A stretch of DNA of 64,000 bases from Ectopseudomonas guguanensis (lineage in GTDB: Bacteria; Pseudomonadota; Gammaproteobacteria; Pseudomonadales; Pseudomonadaceae). The notes under the pieces are model-generated. The model was not told the DNA's origin and did not search any database. It worked only from the letters and a program-made list of their open reading frames with translations. The stretch lies in NCBI RefSeq assembly GCF_900104265.1, contig NZ_FNJJ01000004.1, positions 348,583 through 412,582 of the forward strand, read 5' to 3'. The position numbers and the translations under genes were made by a program. The first letter of the stretch is position 1. Each line of letters opens with the position of its first letter. Of the stretch, positions 40,444 to 49,668 are shown piece after piece.

Positions 40444-41613
40444 ATGTCCTTGATTCTCTCCACAGCAATTCTCGCCCTGCTCGCGCTGACCCTCTGGGTG
40501 CTGCTGCGCTGGGGCAAACTGCGCTGCAGCGGCAGCGAGCCGGTGGGTTTGTTCACCTTCCTGGCCATCCTGTTCACCTCCGGCCTGGACATGGGCCTGA
40601 TCATCTTCCCGCTCACCGAATTCCCCACCTACGCCAGCGAGGAGCCCTACCAGTTCTCCAACCCGCTGGCGGTGGCCTTCGGCTTCTGGGGCTTCTTGAT
40701 CTGGGTGTTCTACTTCATCACCACCTTCTACTTCTGCGTGATCGAACCCAGGGTGAGGTTGTTCGAACTGCGCCCGGTGAAGCTGGTGAACAATCTGGTG
40801 ATCGTCTCCACCTGCGCCTTCACCGCCTACCTGTTCCTGGTCAACATCGCCTGGTACGCCCCCGAGGTGAGCGAGGCCTGGCACTACCTCACGGTGGTGG
40901 CGATTCTTCTCGCGGCGATCTACTCGAGTACCGACATCCGTTACCTGAAGATTCTCAGCGTCGCCTCCACCTGGCTGTTCTTCGCGCTGATTCTGGGCAT
41001 GGCGCTGGTCGGCGGGTTCACCCCCGACCATCTGGCCCGGGCCGCGACGGACATCGGCAGCGGCTACTTCGCCGAGCTGCCACGCTTCATCCTGCCGCTG
41101 AGCGACTACCACGCCTTCTATCTGTTCTGGTGGTTCGCCTGGAGCATCATGATCGGCCAGTTCGTCTCGCGCTTCGTCGGCGGCCTGCGAACCTATCAGC
41201 TGCTGCTGGCGCTGCTGATCATCCCGTCGATTCCGCTGGCGATCTGGTTCGCCGTGCTGCACCACTATTTCGCCGCGGACATCACCGTCGCGCCGCAGTG
41301 GAAGCTGGCCATGCTGGCGGTCGGGGTGATCTTCGTGATCAATTCGGTGGACTCGCTGGTGCGCCTGTACAGCGACAACCTGGGGCTGAGCGTGCAACGC
41401 CTGGGCCGTGGGTGCTTCATCGCCTGCCACTTCATCCTGCTCGGCGCGCTGGTGCTGGCGTTCAGGTTCACCCCGTTCCAGATCCAGTGGGTGGGTCTGG
41501 CGGTCATCGGCCTGTACGCCGTGACCCTGGGGCTGCTGCTGCGCCGTTGCCGACCGGCGCTACGGGGTATCGACGCGGTGCGCGCCAGCCACGCGAAGTC
41601 CTCCTCCGCCTGA
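40444..41613 (+). CDS. BCCT-like multipass membrane protein
   Basis: The 389-residue protein has about ten hydrophobic segments. The stretch FYLFWWFAWSIMIGQFVSRF resembles the conserved WWxxWSPFVGxFIARxxxG segment of betaine/choline/carnitine transporters, and GLDMGLIIFPLTEFPTYASE recalls the family's N-terminal region. It is shorter than typical BCCT transporters (about 500-600). Transport of a quaternary amine is inference. It is divergent from rubredoxin (224 bp between starts) and convergent with the outer-membrane protein gene. Confidence 0.65.
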   Translation: MSLILSTAILALLALTLWVLLRWGKLRCSGSEPVGLFTFLAILFTSGLDMGLIIFPLTEFPTYASEEPYQFSNPLAVAFGFWGFLIWVFYFITTFYFCVIEPRVRLFELRPVKLVNNLVIVSTCAFTAYLFLVNIAWYAPEVSEAWHYLTVVAILLAAIYSSTDIRYLKILSVASTWLFFALILGMALVGGFTPDHLARAATDIGSGYFAELPRFILPLSDYHAFYLFWWFAWSIMIGQFVSRFVGGLRTYQLLLALLIIPSIPLAIWFAVLHHYFAADITVAPQWKLAMLAVGVIFVINSVDSLVRLYSDNLGLSVQRLGRGCFIACHFILLGALVLAFRFTPFQIQWVGLAVIGLYAVTLGLLLRRCRPALRGIDAVRASHAKSSSA

Positions 41614-41635
41614 GGCCGGCGCGCACGCCAAGTGT

Positions 41636-41660
41636 GCCCGATGCCGCCGGGGCATCGGGC
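41636..41660. terminator. Bidirectional hairpin between convergent genes
   Basis: GCCCGATGCC and GGCATCGGGC form a 10-bp stem between the BCCT-like gene and the outer-membrane protein gene. No T-run follows on either side, so termination is likely but unproven. Confidence 0.7.
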
Positions 41661-41670
41661 CGCAGGCGCC

Positions 41671-42426
41671 TTAGAACGCCAGGCCGACGCGCAGGCCGAC
41701 CTGCTCCTGCTTGAGCTTGCTGCGCTCAGCCAGCTCGCTGTTGCTGTCGAGCTCGTAGCGGGTCTGGGTGTAGTACAGGCTGGTGCTGATCGGCAGATTG
41801 TTGATGCCCTTGTTCCACAGCATGGTCAGCTCGCCATAGGGGTTGACCTTGTTCTTCAGGTCCACCGAGTCGCTTTCACCATCGATCTTCAGGCGTGCCT
41901 CGGGGTCGATGGAATAGCGCGCGCCGACTTCCAGGCGCAGGGTGTAGTCCGGGGTCAGATAGTTGTAGCCGAGCCCGGCCTTGGCGAAGGGCGATTTGCT
42001 GGTGAGCTTGACGGTGCTGTCGAGCGGGCCGACGTCGTCCTGCTCGATACGCCCCCAGTCGTAGCCGCCACCGACGATCACGTCGATGTAGTTGTTGGTG
42101 CTCAGCGCGGCACGCAGACCGAGGTCGAGGTCGGCGCGCGAGGACTTGTACTCCACGTCGTCCTTGTCACGGTACTGGCCTTCGATGCCGGCCTGGTAGA
42201 TGAAGCCTTCCTGCCCAGTCAGCTTGTTGCCGAAGTTGAAGAACAGGCCGCCCTGGTTGAGGCGTTCCTTGTCGCTTTCATCATCCACGGTGAGCTTGTA
42301 CTGGTTGTGCGAAGCGATGACACCGAGGGTGGAGATCGGGTCGGTGACCGAGTCTGCATAGGCCTGCGAGGCGCCCGCCAGGCACAGGGCGAGTGTTGCT
42401 TTGGGGGTTATGCTGGACAGCTGCAT
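41671..42426 (-). CDS. Outer-membrane beta-barrel protein
   Basis: The 251-residue protein has a signal peptide (about 1-24, ending SQAYA). Alternating amphipathic strands follow, such as YDWGRIEQDD, SPFAKAGLGYNYLTPDYTLRLEVGARY and a C-terminal phenylalanine (VGLRVGLAF) that marks BAM substrates. It is probably an 8- to 10-strand barrel. No specific porin family was recognised. Its last strand faces the hairpin at 41636-41660. Confidence 0.8.
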   Translation of the reverse strand: MQLSSITPKATLALCLAGASQAYADSVTDPISTLGVIASHNQYKLTVDDESDKERLNQGGLFFNFGNKLTGQEGFIYQAGIEGQYRDKDDVEYKSSRADLDLGLRAALSTNNYIDVIVGGGYDWGRIEQDDVGPLDSTVKLTSKSPFAKAGLGYNYLTPDYTLRLEVGARYSIDPEARLKIDGESDSVDLKNKVNPYGELTMLWNKGINNLPISTSLYYTQTRYELDSNSELAERSKLKQEQVGLRVGLAF

Positions 42427-42644
42427 GACGATTTCCTTGGCAATGAATGGATAACGCCGCCCACCGAGGTGGGACGCAAGTACCTAGACTGCCGAGGCCG
42501 TGGGTGATTCGCTAAACCTGATGGGCGGTTGCGAAACTGAACAAGCACTGAACGGACATGGATGAGCGGGACGATTGACCGAACGGTCCGACCAGGGCGG
42601 TGGTCTTCGTCGACAGCGGCGCGCCGGGTTGGCGCCCGACCGAT

Positions 42645-43985
42645 TCAGTCGAGCTTGACCACCTTGGCCAGAACCACCTTCGGTCCCTTCATTTTCTTGA
42701 CGATTATGCGCAAGCCATCGGTTTCCAGCACTTCCTCTTCCTCGGGCATGCGCTTGAGCGTCTCGTAGATCAGCCCGGCGAGGGTTTCCGCCTCGATATG
42801 ATCGAGGTCGACGCCAAGCAGGCGCTCCACCTTGGCCAGCGGTGTGTCGCCACGCACCAGCAGCTTGCCCGGCTGGTAGGCAAGGATGCCGCGCTCGGCC
42901 TTGCGGTGTTCGTCCTGGATATCGCCGACCAGCGCCTCCAGCACGTCTTCCATGGTCAGGTAGCCGATCACCTTGCCGTCGGCCTCCTCGACCAGGGCGA
43001 AGTGCGCGCCACCCTGACGGAACTGCTCGAGCAGCTGCGACAGCGGCATGTGCCGGTTGACCCGCTCCAGCGGATGCATCAGATCGGCCAGCCTGAGCGC
43101 GGACGGCAGCATCTCCAGCAGCGACAGGTGCAGCAGCAGGTCCTTGATGTGCAGCACGCCGACGAACTCGCCCTTGCTCTCGTCGAAGATCGGGTAGCGG
43201 CTGTACTTGTGCCGGCGGAAGGTGGTGAACACCTGGTCGAGGCTGGCGTTGAGCTCGAGGAAGATCAGGTCCTCGCGCGAGTTGGCCCAGTCCACCACTT
43301 CCAGCTCGCCCAGCTCCACCGCCGAGGCCAGCACGCGCAGGTCCTGGTCGTTGTCGCTGGAGGCACGGCTGGAATGCAGGATCAGCTTGAGTTCTTCACG
43401 GCTGTAGTGGTGCTCGTGGTGCGGCCCCGGCTCGCCTTGCCCGGCGATACGCAGGATGGCGTTGGCGCTGGCGTTGAGCACGAAGATCGCCGGGTACATC
43501 AGCCAGTAGAAGGCGTATAGCGGCGCGGCCGTCCACAGCGAGAGCAGCTCGGGCTTGCGGATGGCCCAGGACTTGGGCGCCAGCTCGCCGATGACGATGT
43601 GCAGGTAGGAAATGATCGAGAACGCGGTAAAGAACGCGATGCCGTGAATCAGTTTCGGTGACTCGATGCCGATGGCTGCCAGCAGCGGGGTGAGCAGCTC
43701 GGCGAAGGCCGGCTCGCCGACCCAGCCCAGGCCCAGCGAGGCCAGGGTGATGCCCAGCTGACAGGCCGACAGGTAGGCGTCCATCTGGTTGTGCACGGTG
43801 CGCAGGATATGCCCGCGCCAGCCATGCGCCTCGGCCAGGGCATCGACCTTGGTGGCGCGCAGACGCACGATAGCGAACTCGGCGGCGACGAAGAAGCCGT
43901 TGAGCAGGACCAGGAACAGGGCGAACAGAACGAGGCCGAAGTCGGCGAAGTAGACGGAAGCGGGGAGACTCGTGGAAGGGTCCAT
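42645..43985 (-). CDS. HlyC/CorC family transporter with CNNM and CBS domains
   Basis: ATG 43985 gives 446 residues. An N-terminal DUF21/CNNM region (about 1-195, four membrane segments, LNGFFVAAEFAIVRLR, HIVIGELAPKSWAIRKPE) is followed by two CBS motifs (about 210-345) and a CorC_HlyC domain at the C-terminus. Members of this family are implicated in magnesium/cobalt handling. It is 62 bp downstream of phoR on the same strand; a Pho link is only positional. Confidence 0.92.
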   Translation of the reverse strand: MDPSTSLPASVYFADFGLVLFALFLVLLNGFFVAAEFAIVRLRATKVDALAEAHGWRGHILRTVHNQMDAYLSACQLGITLASLGLGWVGEPAFAELLTPLLAAIGIESPKLIHGIAFFTAFSIISYLHIVIGELAPKSWAIRKPELLSLWTAAPLYAFYWLMYPAIFVLNASANAILRIAGQGEPGPHHEHHYSREELKLILHSSRASSDNDQDLRVLASAVELGELEVVDWANSREDLIFLELNASLDQVFTTFRRHKYSRYPIFDESKGEFVGVLHIKDLLLHLSLLEMLPSALRLADLMHPLERVNRHMPLSQLLEQFRQGGAHFALVEEADGKVIGYLTMEDVLEALVGDIQDEHRKAERGILAYQPGKLLVRGDTPLAKVERLLGVDLDHIEAETLAGLIYETLKRMPEEEEVLETDGLRIIVKKMKGPKVVLAKVVKLD

Positions 43986-44047
43986 GAAGGTTCGAATTGG
44001 CCAATGACCGCTAGAGGGTGGGGGCTCGCGACAACGAATGCAAGCCC

Positions 44048-45367
44048 TCAGCGTGCGCGCTGCACCACCTGCGACGCGACGAAGTGGCAGGTGAAGGTGC
44101 TGCCCTTGCCCGGCACGCTGCTGATCTCCAGATTGCCGCGGTGGCGCAGCAGCACATGCTTGACGATGGCCAGGCCGAGGCCGGTGCCACCGGTGTTGCT
44201 GGCACGGCTGGAATCGACCCGGTAGAAACGCTCGGTCAGACGCGGCAGGTGCTTGGCCTCGATGCCCATACCGGTATCGCTGACCGCCAGGTGCGCGCCG
44301 CGCTCGTCGCCCCACCAGCGAATGCGGATCTCGCCACCGGCCGGGGTGTATTTCACCGCATTGAACACCAGGTTGGAGAAGGCGCTGCGCAGCTCCGCCT
44401 CGCTGCCCTTGAGCTTGAGATGCGGGTCGGCCTCCAGGCTGATGCGGTGGTTCTGCTCGCCGGACAGCGCCTGGGCGTCGTTCTTGATCGACAGCAGCAT
44501 CAGGTCGACCGCCACCGGCTGGTTGTCCGAGGGATAGTCGGTGGCTTCCAGCTTGGCTAACAGCAGCAGGTCGTTGAGCAGGGTCTGCATACGCGCGCCT
44601 TGCTGCTGCATCTGCTGCAGCGCGCGCAGCCAGCGTGGATTGACCGCCTCGACGTTGTCCAGCAGGGTTTCCAGGTAGCCGGCGATCACCGTCAGCGGCG
44701 TGCGCAGCTCATGGGACACGTTGGCAACGAAGTCCTTGCGCATCTGCTCGAGCTGATACAGACGGGTGACGTCACGCACTAGCAGCAGGTGCTCGCGATT
44801 GCCGTAGCGGGTGATATGGAACTGCAGGCGGCGGCGGTCGTTGACCGGCGAAGGAATCTCCAGCGCGTCGGCGTAGTTGCCGCGCTCGAAGTACTCCTTG
44901 AAGCGCGGATCGCGCACCAGGTTGGCCATGGGCTGACCGCTGTCCTGCGGCGTCTTGAGGCCCAGCAGGGTCTCGGCGGCGCGGTTCCACCACTCTAGGT
45001 TGCCCTGGCTGTCGAGCATCACCACCGCATCCTTGAGCGCCGCGGTGGACTCCTGCACGCGGTCGATCACCGCCTGCAGGCGGCCACGCGCCTTCTGGTT
45101 GCGGCGCTGCAGGTGGTAGATGCTGTCGAACACCTCGCCCCACAGGCCGTAACCATCGGGCGGCGGCTCGTCGGGTTTGTGCTCGCGCAGCCACTTGTGC
45201 AGGCGCAACAGCTGGCTGAGGGTCCAGCCCAGATGAATCGCCAGGCCCACGGCCAGCACCCAGGCGTATTCGCCGGTGATCGCGCCCAGCAGCAGGCAGG
45301 CGCCAACCAGCAACAACAGGCGGCGCACCACGGCGCCACGCCAGTCTTGATTCACGATGGAGCGCAT
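44048..45367 (-). CDS. phoR: Phosphate-sensing histidine kinase PhoR
   Basis: The 439-residue kinase has two N-terminal membrane segments with a short periplasmic loop, a PAS domain, the H-box FVANVSHELRTPLTVIAG, the N-box and the ATP lid motifs DTGMGI and GGTGLGLAIV. The lack of a periplasmic sensor fits the known Pst-PhoU input. It is downstream of phoB, with repeat copy D between them. Confidence 0.97.
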   Translation of the reverse strand: MRSIVNQDWRGAVVRRLLLLVGACLLLGAITGEYAWVLAVGLAIHLGWTLSQLLRLHKWLREHKPDEPPPDGYGLWGEVFDSIYHLQRRNQKARGRLQAVIDRVQESTAALKDAVVMLDSQGNLEWWNRAAETLLGLKTPQDSGQPMANLVRDPRFKEYFERGNYADALEIPSPVNDRRRLQFHITRYGNREHLLLVRDVTRLYQLEQMRKDFVANVSHELRTPLTVIAGYLETLLDNVEAVNPRWLRALQQMQQQGARMQTLLNDLLLLAKLEATDYPSDNQPVAVDLMLLSIKNDAQALSGEQNHRISLEADPHLKLKGSEAELRSAFSNLVFNAVKYTPAGGEIRIRWWGDERGAHLAVSDTGMGIEAKHLPRLTERFYRVDSSRASNTGGTGLGLAIVKHVLLRHRGNLEISSVPGKGSTFTCHFVASQVVQRAR

Positions 45368-45392
45368 CCTTGTGAGAAGAGCGAACCCGCAG

Positions 45393-45600
45393 AAGCTGAT
45401 TTACGATCTCGCGAGCTAGAGCCATGCAAGGCGAAAGCAGGTGAGGAACGGTCGGAGTCGCGGGCGACTGTACTTTTGTACATGAGCATTACTCACTACG
45501 TTCGCCCCTACGGGGCCGCACTAAAGCGTTGGCCGCTAGCGGCCTGCCGAACCTGTTTTCAACGCAGCAGGGCCGACGCGCAGCAGATCGTAAACAGCTT
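45393..45600 (+). repeat. Interspersed palindromic repeat, copy D (enlarged)
   Basis: The ends AAGCTGATTTACGATCT and AGATCGTAAACAGCTT are complementary. The core has TCGCGAGCTAGAGCCATGCA and an apical hairpin TGTAC-TTTT-GTACA. About 55 extra bases, with a GGCCGC/GCGGCC palindrome, sit in the right half. It ends 1 bp before the phoB stop codon and separates phoB from phoR. Confidence 0.88.
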
Positions 45601-45601
45601 T

Positions 45602-46291
<690 letters not shown>

Positions 46292-46342
46292 GGTCCTGCC
46301 TCGGTTCGTTCAACTGTCTGCGCCGCATTAGATAACGGAATT

Positions 46343-46360
46343 ATTGCAGCGATATGACAG
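46343..46360 (-). promoter_or_regulatory. Pho box upstream of phoB
   Basis: CTGTCATATCGCTGCAAT on the minus strand fits the 7-4-7 PhoB consensus CTGTCAT-N4-CTGTCAT closely (first half perfect, second half five of seven). It ends 52 bp before the phoB start. Confidence 0.8.
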
Positions 46361-46376
46361 GTCGGCGGCAGTGCCC

Positions 46377-46517
46377 AGAGTGTTGTCACGATTTCGCGAG
46401 CTAGAGCACTACAAGGCAAAAACAGGCGAGGAAGCGGAGTTTACTCAAGTAAATGAGCATTCTGAGCCTGTTTTTAACGCAGTAGGGCCGACGCGCAGCA
46501 GATCGTGATCACGCTCT
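46377..46517 (+). repeat. Interspersed palindromic repeat, copy E
   Basis: The ends AGAGTGTTGTCACGATTTCG and AGATCGTGATCACGCTCT are near-complementary. The core has CGCGAGCTAGAGC, CAAGGCAAAAACAGGCGA, TTTAC-TCAA-GTAAATGAGC and GGCCGACGCGCAGCAG. Its right end overlaps the ubiA stop codon by one base; its left end is 17 bp from the phoB Pho box. Confidence 0.9.
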
Positions 46518-47407
46518 CAGCGCAATGCGTAGTTCAGCACTATGCCAACGAAGATCGCCAGCCCCGCCCAATGGTTGTGCAGGAAGGCGTTGAAGCAGGC
46601 CATCGGCTTGCGGTTGCGGGTCTTGTGGTATTCCCAGGCGAAGCAGGCAACGGCCACCAGCAGACCGGCGTGGAACCAGACGCCCAGTTCGAAGCGCGCG
46701 CCGGCCAGCAGCAGGCAGAGCAGCGCCAGACCCTGCAGGCTGGCGATGATCAGACGGTCGGCATCGCCGAAGAGGATGGCAGTGGACTTCACCCCGATCT
46801 TCAGGTCGTCCTCGCGGTCGGCCATGGCGTAGTAGGTGTCGTAGGCCACGGTCCACAGCAGGTTGGCGATATACAGCAACCAGGCCTCCGGCGGCAGGCT
46901 GCCGGTCTCGGCGGTAAAGGCCATCGGCATGCCCCAGGAAAAGGCCGCGCCGAGCACCACCTGCGGGTAGAAGGTGTAGCGCTTCATGAAGGGGTAGCAG
47001 GCGGCCAGGGCCAGGCCGCCGAACGACAGCCAGATGGTGGTGGCGTTGGTGAACAGCACCAGCACGAAGCTCAGGGTCACCAGCACGGAGAACAGCAGCA
47101 GTGCCTCGCGCGGCTGGATCTTGCCGCTGGCCAGCGGGCGCGCCCGGGTACGGCTGACGTGGCCGTCGAAGTTGCGGTCGGCGTAGTCGTTGATCACGCA
47201 ACCGGCGGCGCGCATCAGAATCACGCCGAAGACGAAAATGAACAGGTTCTTCGCACTCGGCACGCCACCTGCCGCCACCCACAGCGCCCACAGGGTCGGC
47301 CACAGCAGCAGGTAGATGCCGATAGGCTTGTCCAGGCGCATCAGCTGGATGAAGTCCCAGGCGCGCGGGTGCAGGCGGGTGGTCGATTGCAGCAGGCGGG
47401 TGTACAT
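46517..47407 (-). CDS. ubiA: 4-hydroxybenzoate octaprenyltransferase
   Basis: ATG 47407 gives 296 residues with about nine membrane segments. The two aspartate-rich prenyl-diphosphate motifs are present: [10 protein letters not shown] and [12 protein letters not shown]. It prenylates 4-hydroxybenzoate in ubiquinone synthesis. It is downstream of ubiC on the same strand. Confidence 0.97.
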   Translation of the reverse strand: MYTRLLQSTTRLHPRAWDFIQLMRLDKPIGIYLLLWPTLWALWVAAGGVPSAKNLFIFVFGVILMRAAGCVINDYADRNFDGHVSRTRARPLASGKIQPREALLLFSVLVTLSFVLVLFTNATTIWLSFGGLALAACYPFMKRYTFYPQVVLGAAFSWGMPMAFTAETGSLPPEAWLLYIANLLWTVAYDTYYAMADREDDLKIGVKSTAILFGDADRLIIASLQGLALLCLLLAGARFELGVWFHAGLLVAVACFAWEYHKTRNRKPMACFNAFLHNHWAGLAIFVGIVLNYALR

Positions 47408-47512
47408 CGAGGCGTCTCCGTGCAGGTTGCGCGGATTATAAGGGCAAGCGCGTGTGGGAGGCGCTGTAGCGGCGATGCTCACTGCCACAGGCGGCCAGAT
47501 CGCACTCGGCTT

Positions 47513-47571
47513 TGGCTTACTGCGTCGCTCTACCTCCTGCATCCATGCAGTCGTCGCGAGGCAGTAAGCCA
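47513..47571. repeat. Hairpin element between ubiC and ubiA
   Basis: TGGCTTACTGC and GCAGTAAGCCA are perfect 11-bp inverted arms. A second hairpin, TGCAT-CC-ATGCA, lies inside. It sits between ubiC and ubiA. Confidence 0.7.
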
Positions 47572-47620
47572 TGGGCCGACGGACAACGGGATGGCCTGAG
47601 TAGGCAATGTAGTGGAAGCT

Positions 47621-48172
47621 CTAGGGCTCGATACCTGCCGCTTGCCAGAACGCAGGCAGAAACACCTCAGCCACCAGCACGCCAAGCGCCCCGCGGCTGA
47701 AGCACGAACGTCGTGCCCACAGACGCTCCTCTCGCACCTCATCCGGCAGCCAGGCCGCCGGATAACGGCAGGCCTGCAACTCGCCGCGGTCGAAGGCGCG
47801 ATCGCTGAACAGCAGCTCACCCAGCGAGCGGCTGCCCAGCTCGGCCAGATTCAGCCCGGAGCCTTCCAGCACGCTGCGCGCGGCAACACTGCGGGCGAAC
47901 ACCCAGGGCTGGCCGTGACCACGCAGGTACACCTCGCGTACCCAGCCCTGGCTGCCATCAGCCACGCCGAGCAGGGCACACTCATCTGTACGCAGACGCT
48001 GCCAGCCCTGCTGCAGCGGCGTTACCGAGAAACCGTCGTTGGACAGCGCGGTCAGGCGGCGGGTCAGCGAATCCTCGTTGAACAGCCAGTCGCGCACGCC
48101 GGCGGCCGGCTGCGGATGCAACTGGGCATTGGTCAGCCAGCGCGGCGGATGGGCAAGGGCGGCGTGAGGCAC
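47621..48172 (-). CDS. ubiC: Chorismate pyruvate-lyase
   Basis: The 183-residue protein starts at GTG 48172. The UbiC fold motifs include WLFNEDSLTRRL, REVYLRGHGQPWVFARSV and RSLGELLF. It converts chorismate to 4-hydroxybenzoate and pyruvate, the substrate for UbiA. The ubiC-ubiA order is normal for Pseudomonas, though here 213 bp separate them. Confidence 0.94.
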   Translation of the reverse strand: MPHAALAHPPRWLTNAQLHPQPAAGVRDWLFNEDSLTRRLTALSNDGFSVTPLQQGWQRLRTDECALLGVADGSQGWVREVYLRGHGQPWVFARSVAARSVLEGSGLNLAELGSRSLGELLFSDRAFDRGELQACRYPAAWLPDEVREERLWARRSCFSRGALGVLVAEVFLPAFWQAAGIEP

Positions 48173-48304
48173 GAAGAGAAATCACCACAGATCGGAAGCG
48201 CGCGAGTCTAGCACGACGCGGCAGGCGCTTTGCGGCCGGGACATGAGCTGCAGGGCGTTGGGTGGACGGGGCGGCGATCCGCCTCAACCTACCGACGATG
48301 GTCC

Positions 48305-48372
48305 GCGTGGGCTGAAGCCCACCCTACAAGCCGTCCGTGCCTGAGCCCGGTAGGGTGGGCTTCAGCCCACCA
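48305..48372. repeat. Paired short palindromes between ubiC and the flagellar cluster
   Basis: GTGGGCTGAAGCCCACCCTA and, about 30 bp away in the other orientation, GGTAGGGTGGGCTTCAGCCC form two hairpins like those in the 13,376-13,670 duplication. A further TTCAGCCCACC follows. The rest of 48173-48444 shows no gene. Confidence 0.7.
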
Positions 48373-48444
48373 GTGATGTTCAGCCCACCAACGGCGTTCA
48401 GCATGGACCAATGCGGATCGCCGCCCCTAAAAAGGCCACACCAC

Positions 48445-48891
48445 TCAATACGGCTGCGGCGTGTACAGCTGACCCGCGCCCGGCTCGCCGAGCAGTTGTT
48501 CGAGAATCTCGTGGTGCATGGCCAGCAACTTGCCGTTGCGCTCGTTGAGGCGCTTGCACTGGCCGGCCAGCTGGCCGAGCTGCTCCCAGGTATGTTCGAG
48601 GTGCTTGCGCTGGGCCTGTGGATAACGCGCCAGCAGCTTCTGCATCGCGCTATTGCCACTGCCCAGCTGGAAGGCAGCCAGCACCTTGCTGCGCCGTTCG
48701 GCGCGGGCCTTGGCCTGGTCGACCAGCGGCAGGATCTGCTCGTTAAGCAGGTCGATCTGCCGGCTGTCGCGCTTGAGCAACTGCTGATACAGCTCCTGCA
48801 TCAGGCCGCGCAGGGCCAGGTAGTCGGCGCAGTCCTGCTCAAGGTCCTGCTCGACGATCAGAAGCAGCTGTTGCTCACGGCTGGTGGTCAC
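48445..48891 (-). CDS. flgN: Flagellar chaperone FlgN (second flagellar system)
   Basis: The 148-residue helical protein fits FlgN, the export chaperone for hook-associated proteins FlgK and FlgL. Its GTG start overlaps the flgM stop (GTGA). No clear domain beyond long helices is visible; position and size support the call. It is the last gene of the minus-strand flagellar operon. flgK and flgL, its clients, are not in the window. Confidence 0.8.
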   Translation of the reverse strand: MTTSREQQLLLIVEQDLEQDCADYLALRGLMQELYQQLLKRDSRQIDLLNEQILPLVDQAKARAERRSKVLAAFQLGSGNSAMQKLLARYPQAQRKHLEHTWEQLGQLAGQCKRLNERNGKLLAMHHEILEQLLGEPGAGQLYTPQPY

Positions 48892-49166
48892 GCATCGCTA
48901 CCGCTGTGGTAGGTGAGCATGCTGCCGGCCAGCGCGGCCGGATCGCTGCTCAGCTCGCCGCGAGCCAGGGCGGCCTTGAGCTGGGCGACCTTGTCCAGAT
49001 CGACCTCGGGCAGGCTGCGCAGGGCTTGCTGCAGTTGCTCCAGACGCGGCTCGGCGCTGGCCGCCGCACGCGAGGCGCTGCTGCTCTGCGCGCGGGCGCT
49101 CTGCACCTGCGCCGGGGCGTCGCTGGGCAGGTTGAGGCTGGGCTTGAGGTGCCTGCTGATTTCCAT
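48888..49166 (-). CDS. flgM: Anti-sigma-28 factor FlgM (second flagellar system)
   Basis: The 92-residue protein begins MEISRHLKPSLNLP and ends with a helical segment, VDLDKVAQLKAALARGELSS ... AGSMLTY, the sigma-binding part of FlgM. It would hold a flagellar sigma factor until export. No fliA-type gene is in the window, so its partner is elsewhere. It lies 76 bp after fliJ. Confidence 0.85.
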   Translation of the reverse strand: MEISRHLKPSLNLPSDAPAQVQSARAQSSSASRAAASAEPRLEQLQQALRSLPEVDLDKVAQLKAALARGELSSDPAALAGSMLTYHSGSDA

Positions 49167-49242
49167 GATTCGAATCCAACTCGTGGTGTTATGGCCTAAG
49201 AGCGACCAGACGCGGCAAGGACTTAAACGCGTCGAAGAAAAA

Positions 49243-49668
49243 TTAACTCACCTGCGCCCGCCACCAGGCCTGGGCGGCCAGGCCATCCTGAATCTTCTGC
49301 TCCTGGCGGGCAAGCAGCTCCTGCCATTCGCCCATCTTGCCTTCGAGAAACTGGCTGATGACCTTCTCGCTGCGCATCGCCGCCAGCAGCTCGCCCTGGA
49401 TGCGTGCCAGGTTCTCCTCGGCCAGCGCCAGCTCGCGGCGCTGCAGTTCGACCATCTTGTACAGCGTCGCCTTGTAGCGCTGCTGGTTGTCGCGCTGCAG
49501 TGGCGTGGTCATCGGCACGCTGAAGCCGCACAGACGGCTGAGGCCGGTGATGTTGTTGCGGTAGCGCTGGCACAGGTTCTGCTGGTAGCTGACCCGGCCG
49601 AGCATCTGCTGCACCTTGCTGCCGCGCAAGCTGGCCAGGCGTCCGAGCACTTCGATCTGCTGTTTCAT
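49243..49668 (-). CDS. fliJ: Flagellar export stalk protein FliJ
   Basis: The 141-residue coiled-coil protein has the FliJ pattern, MKQQIEVLGRLASLRGSKVQ and LYKMVELQRRELALAEENLA. It links the FliI ATPase ring to the FlhA export gate. Its ATG overlaps the fliI stop codon as ATGA, so it is coupled to fliI. Confidence 0.85.
   Translation of the reverse strand: MKQQIEVLGRLASLRGSKVQQMLGRVSYQQNLCQRYRNNITGLSRLCGFSVPMTTPLQRDNQQRYKATLYKMVELQRRELALAEENLARIQGELLAAMRSEKVISQFLEGKMGEWQELLARQEQKIQDGLAAQAWWRAQVS

Noticed and set aside
48324..48659. 111-residue frame overlapping flgN and the palindromes
   Set aside because: It is a frame shadow of flgN extended through repeat DNA.
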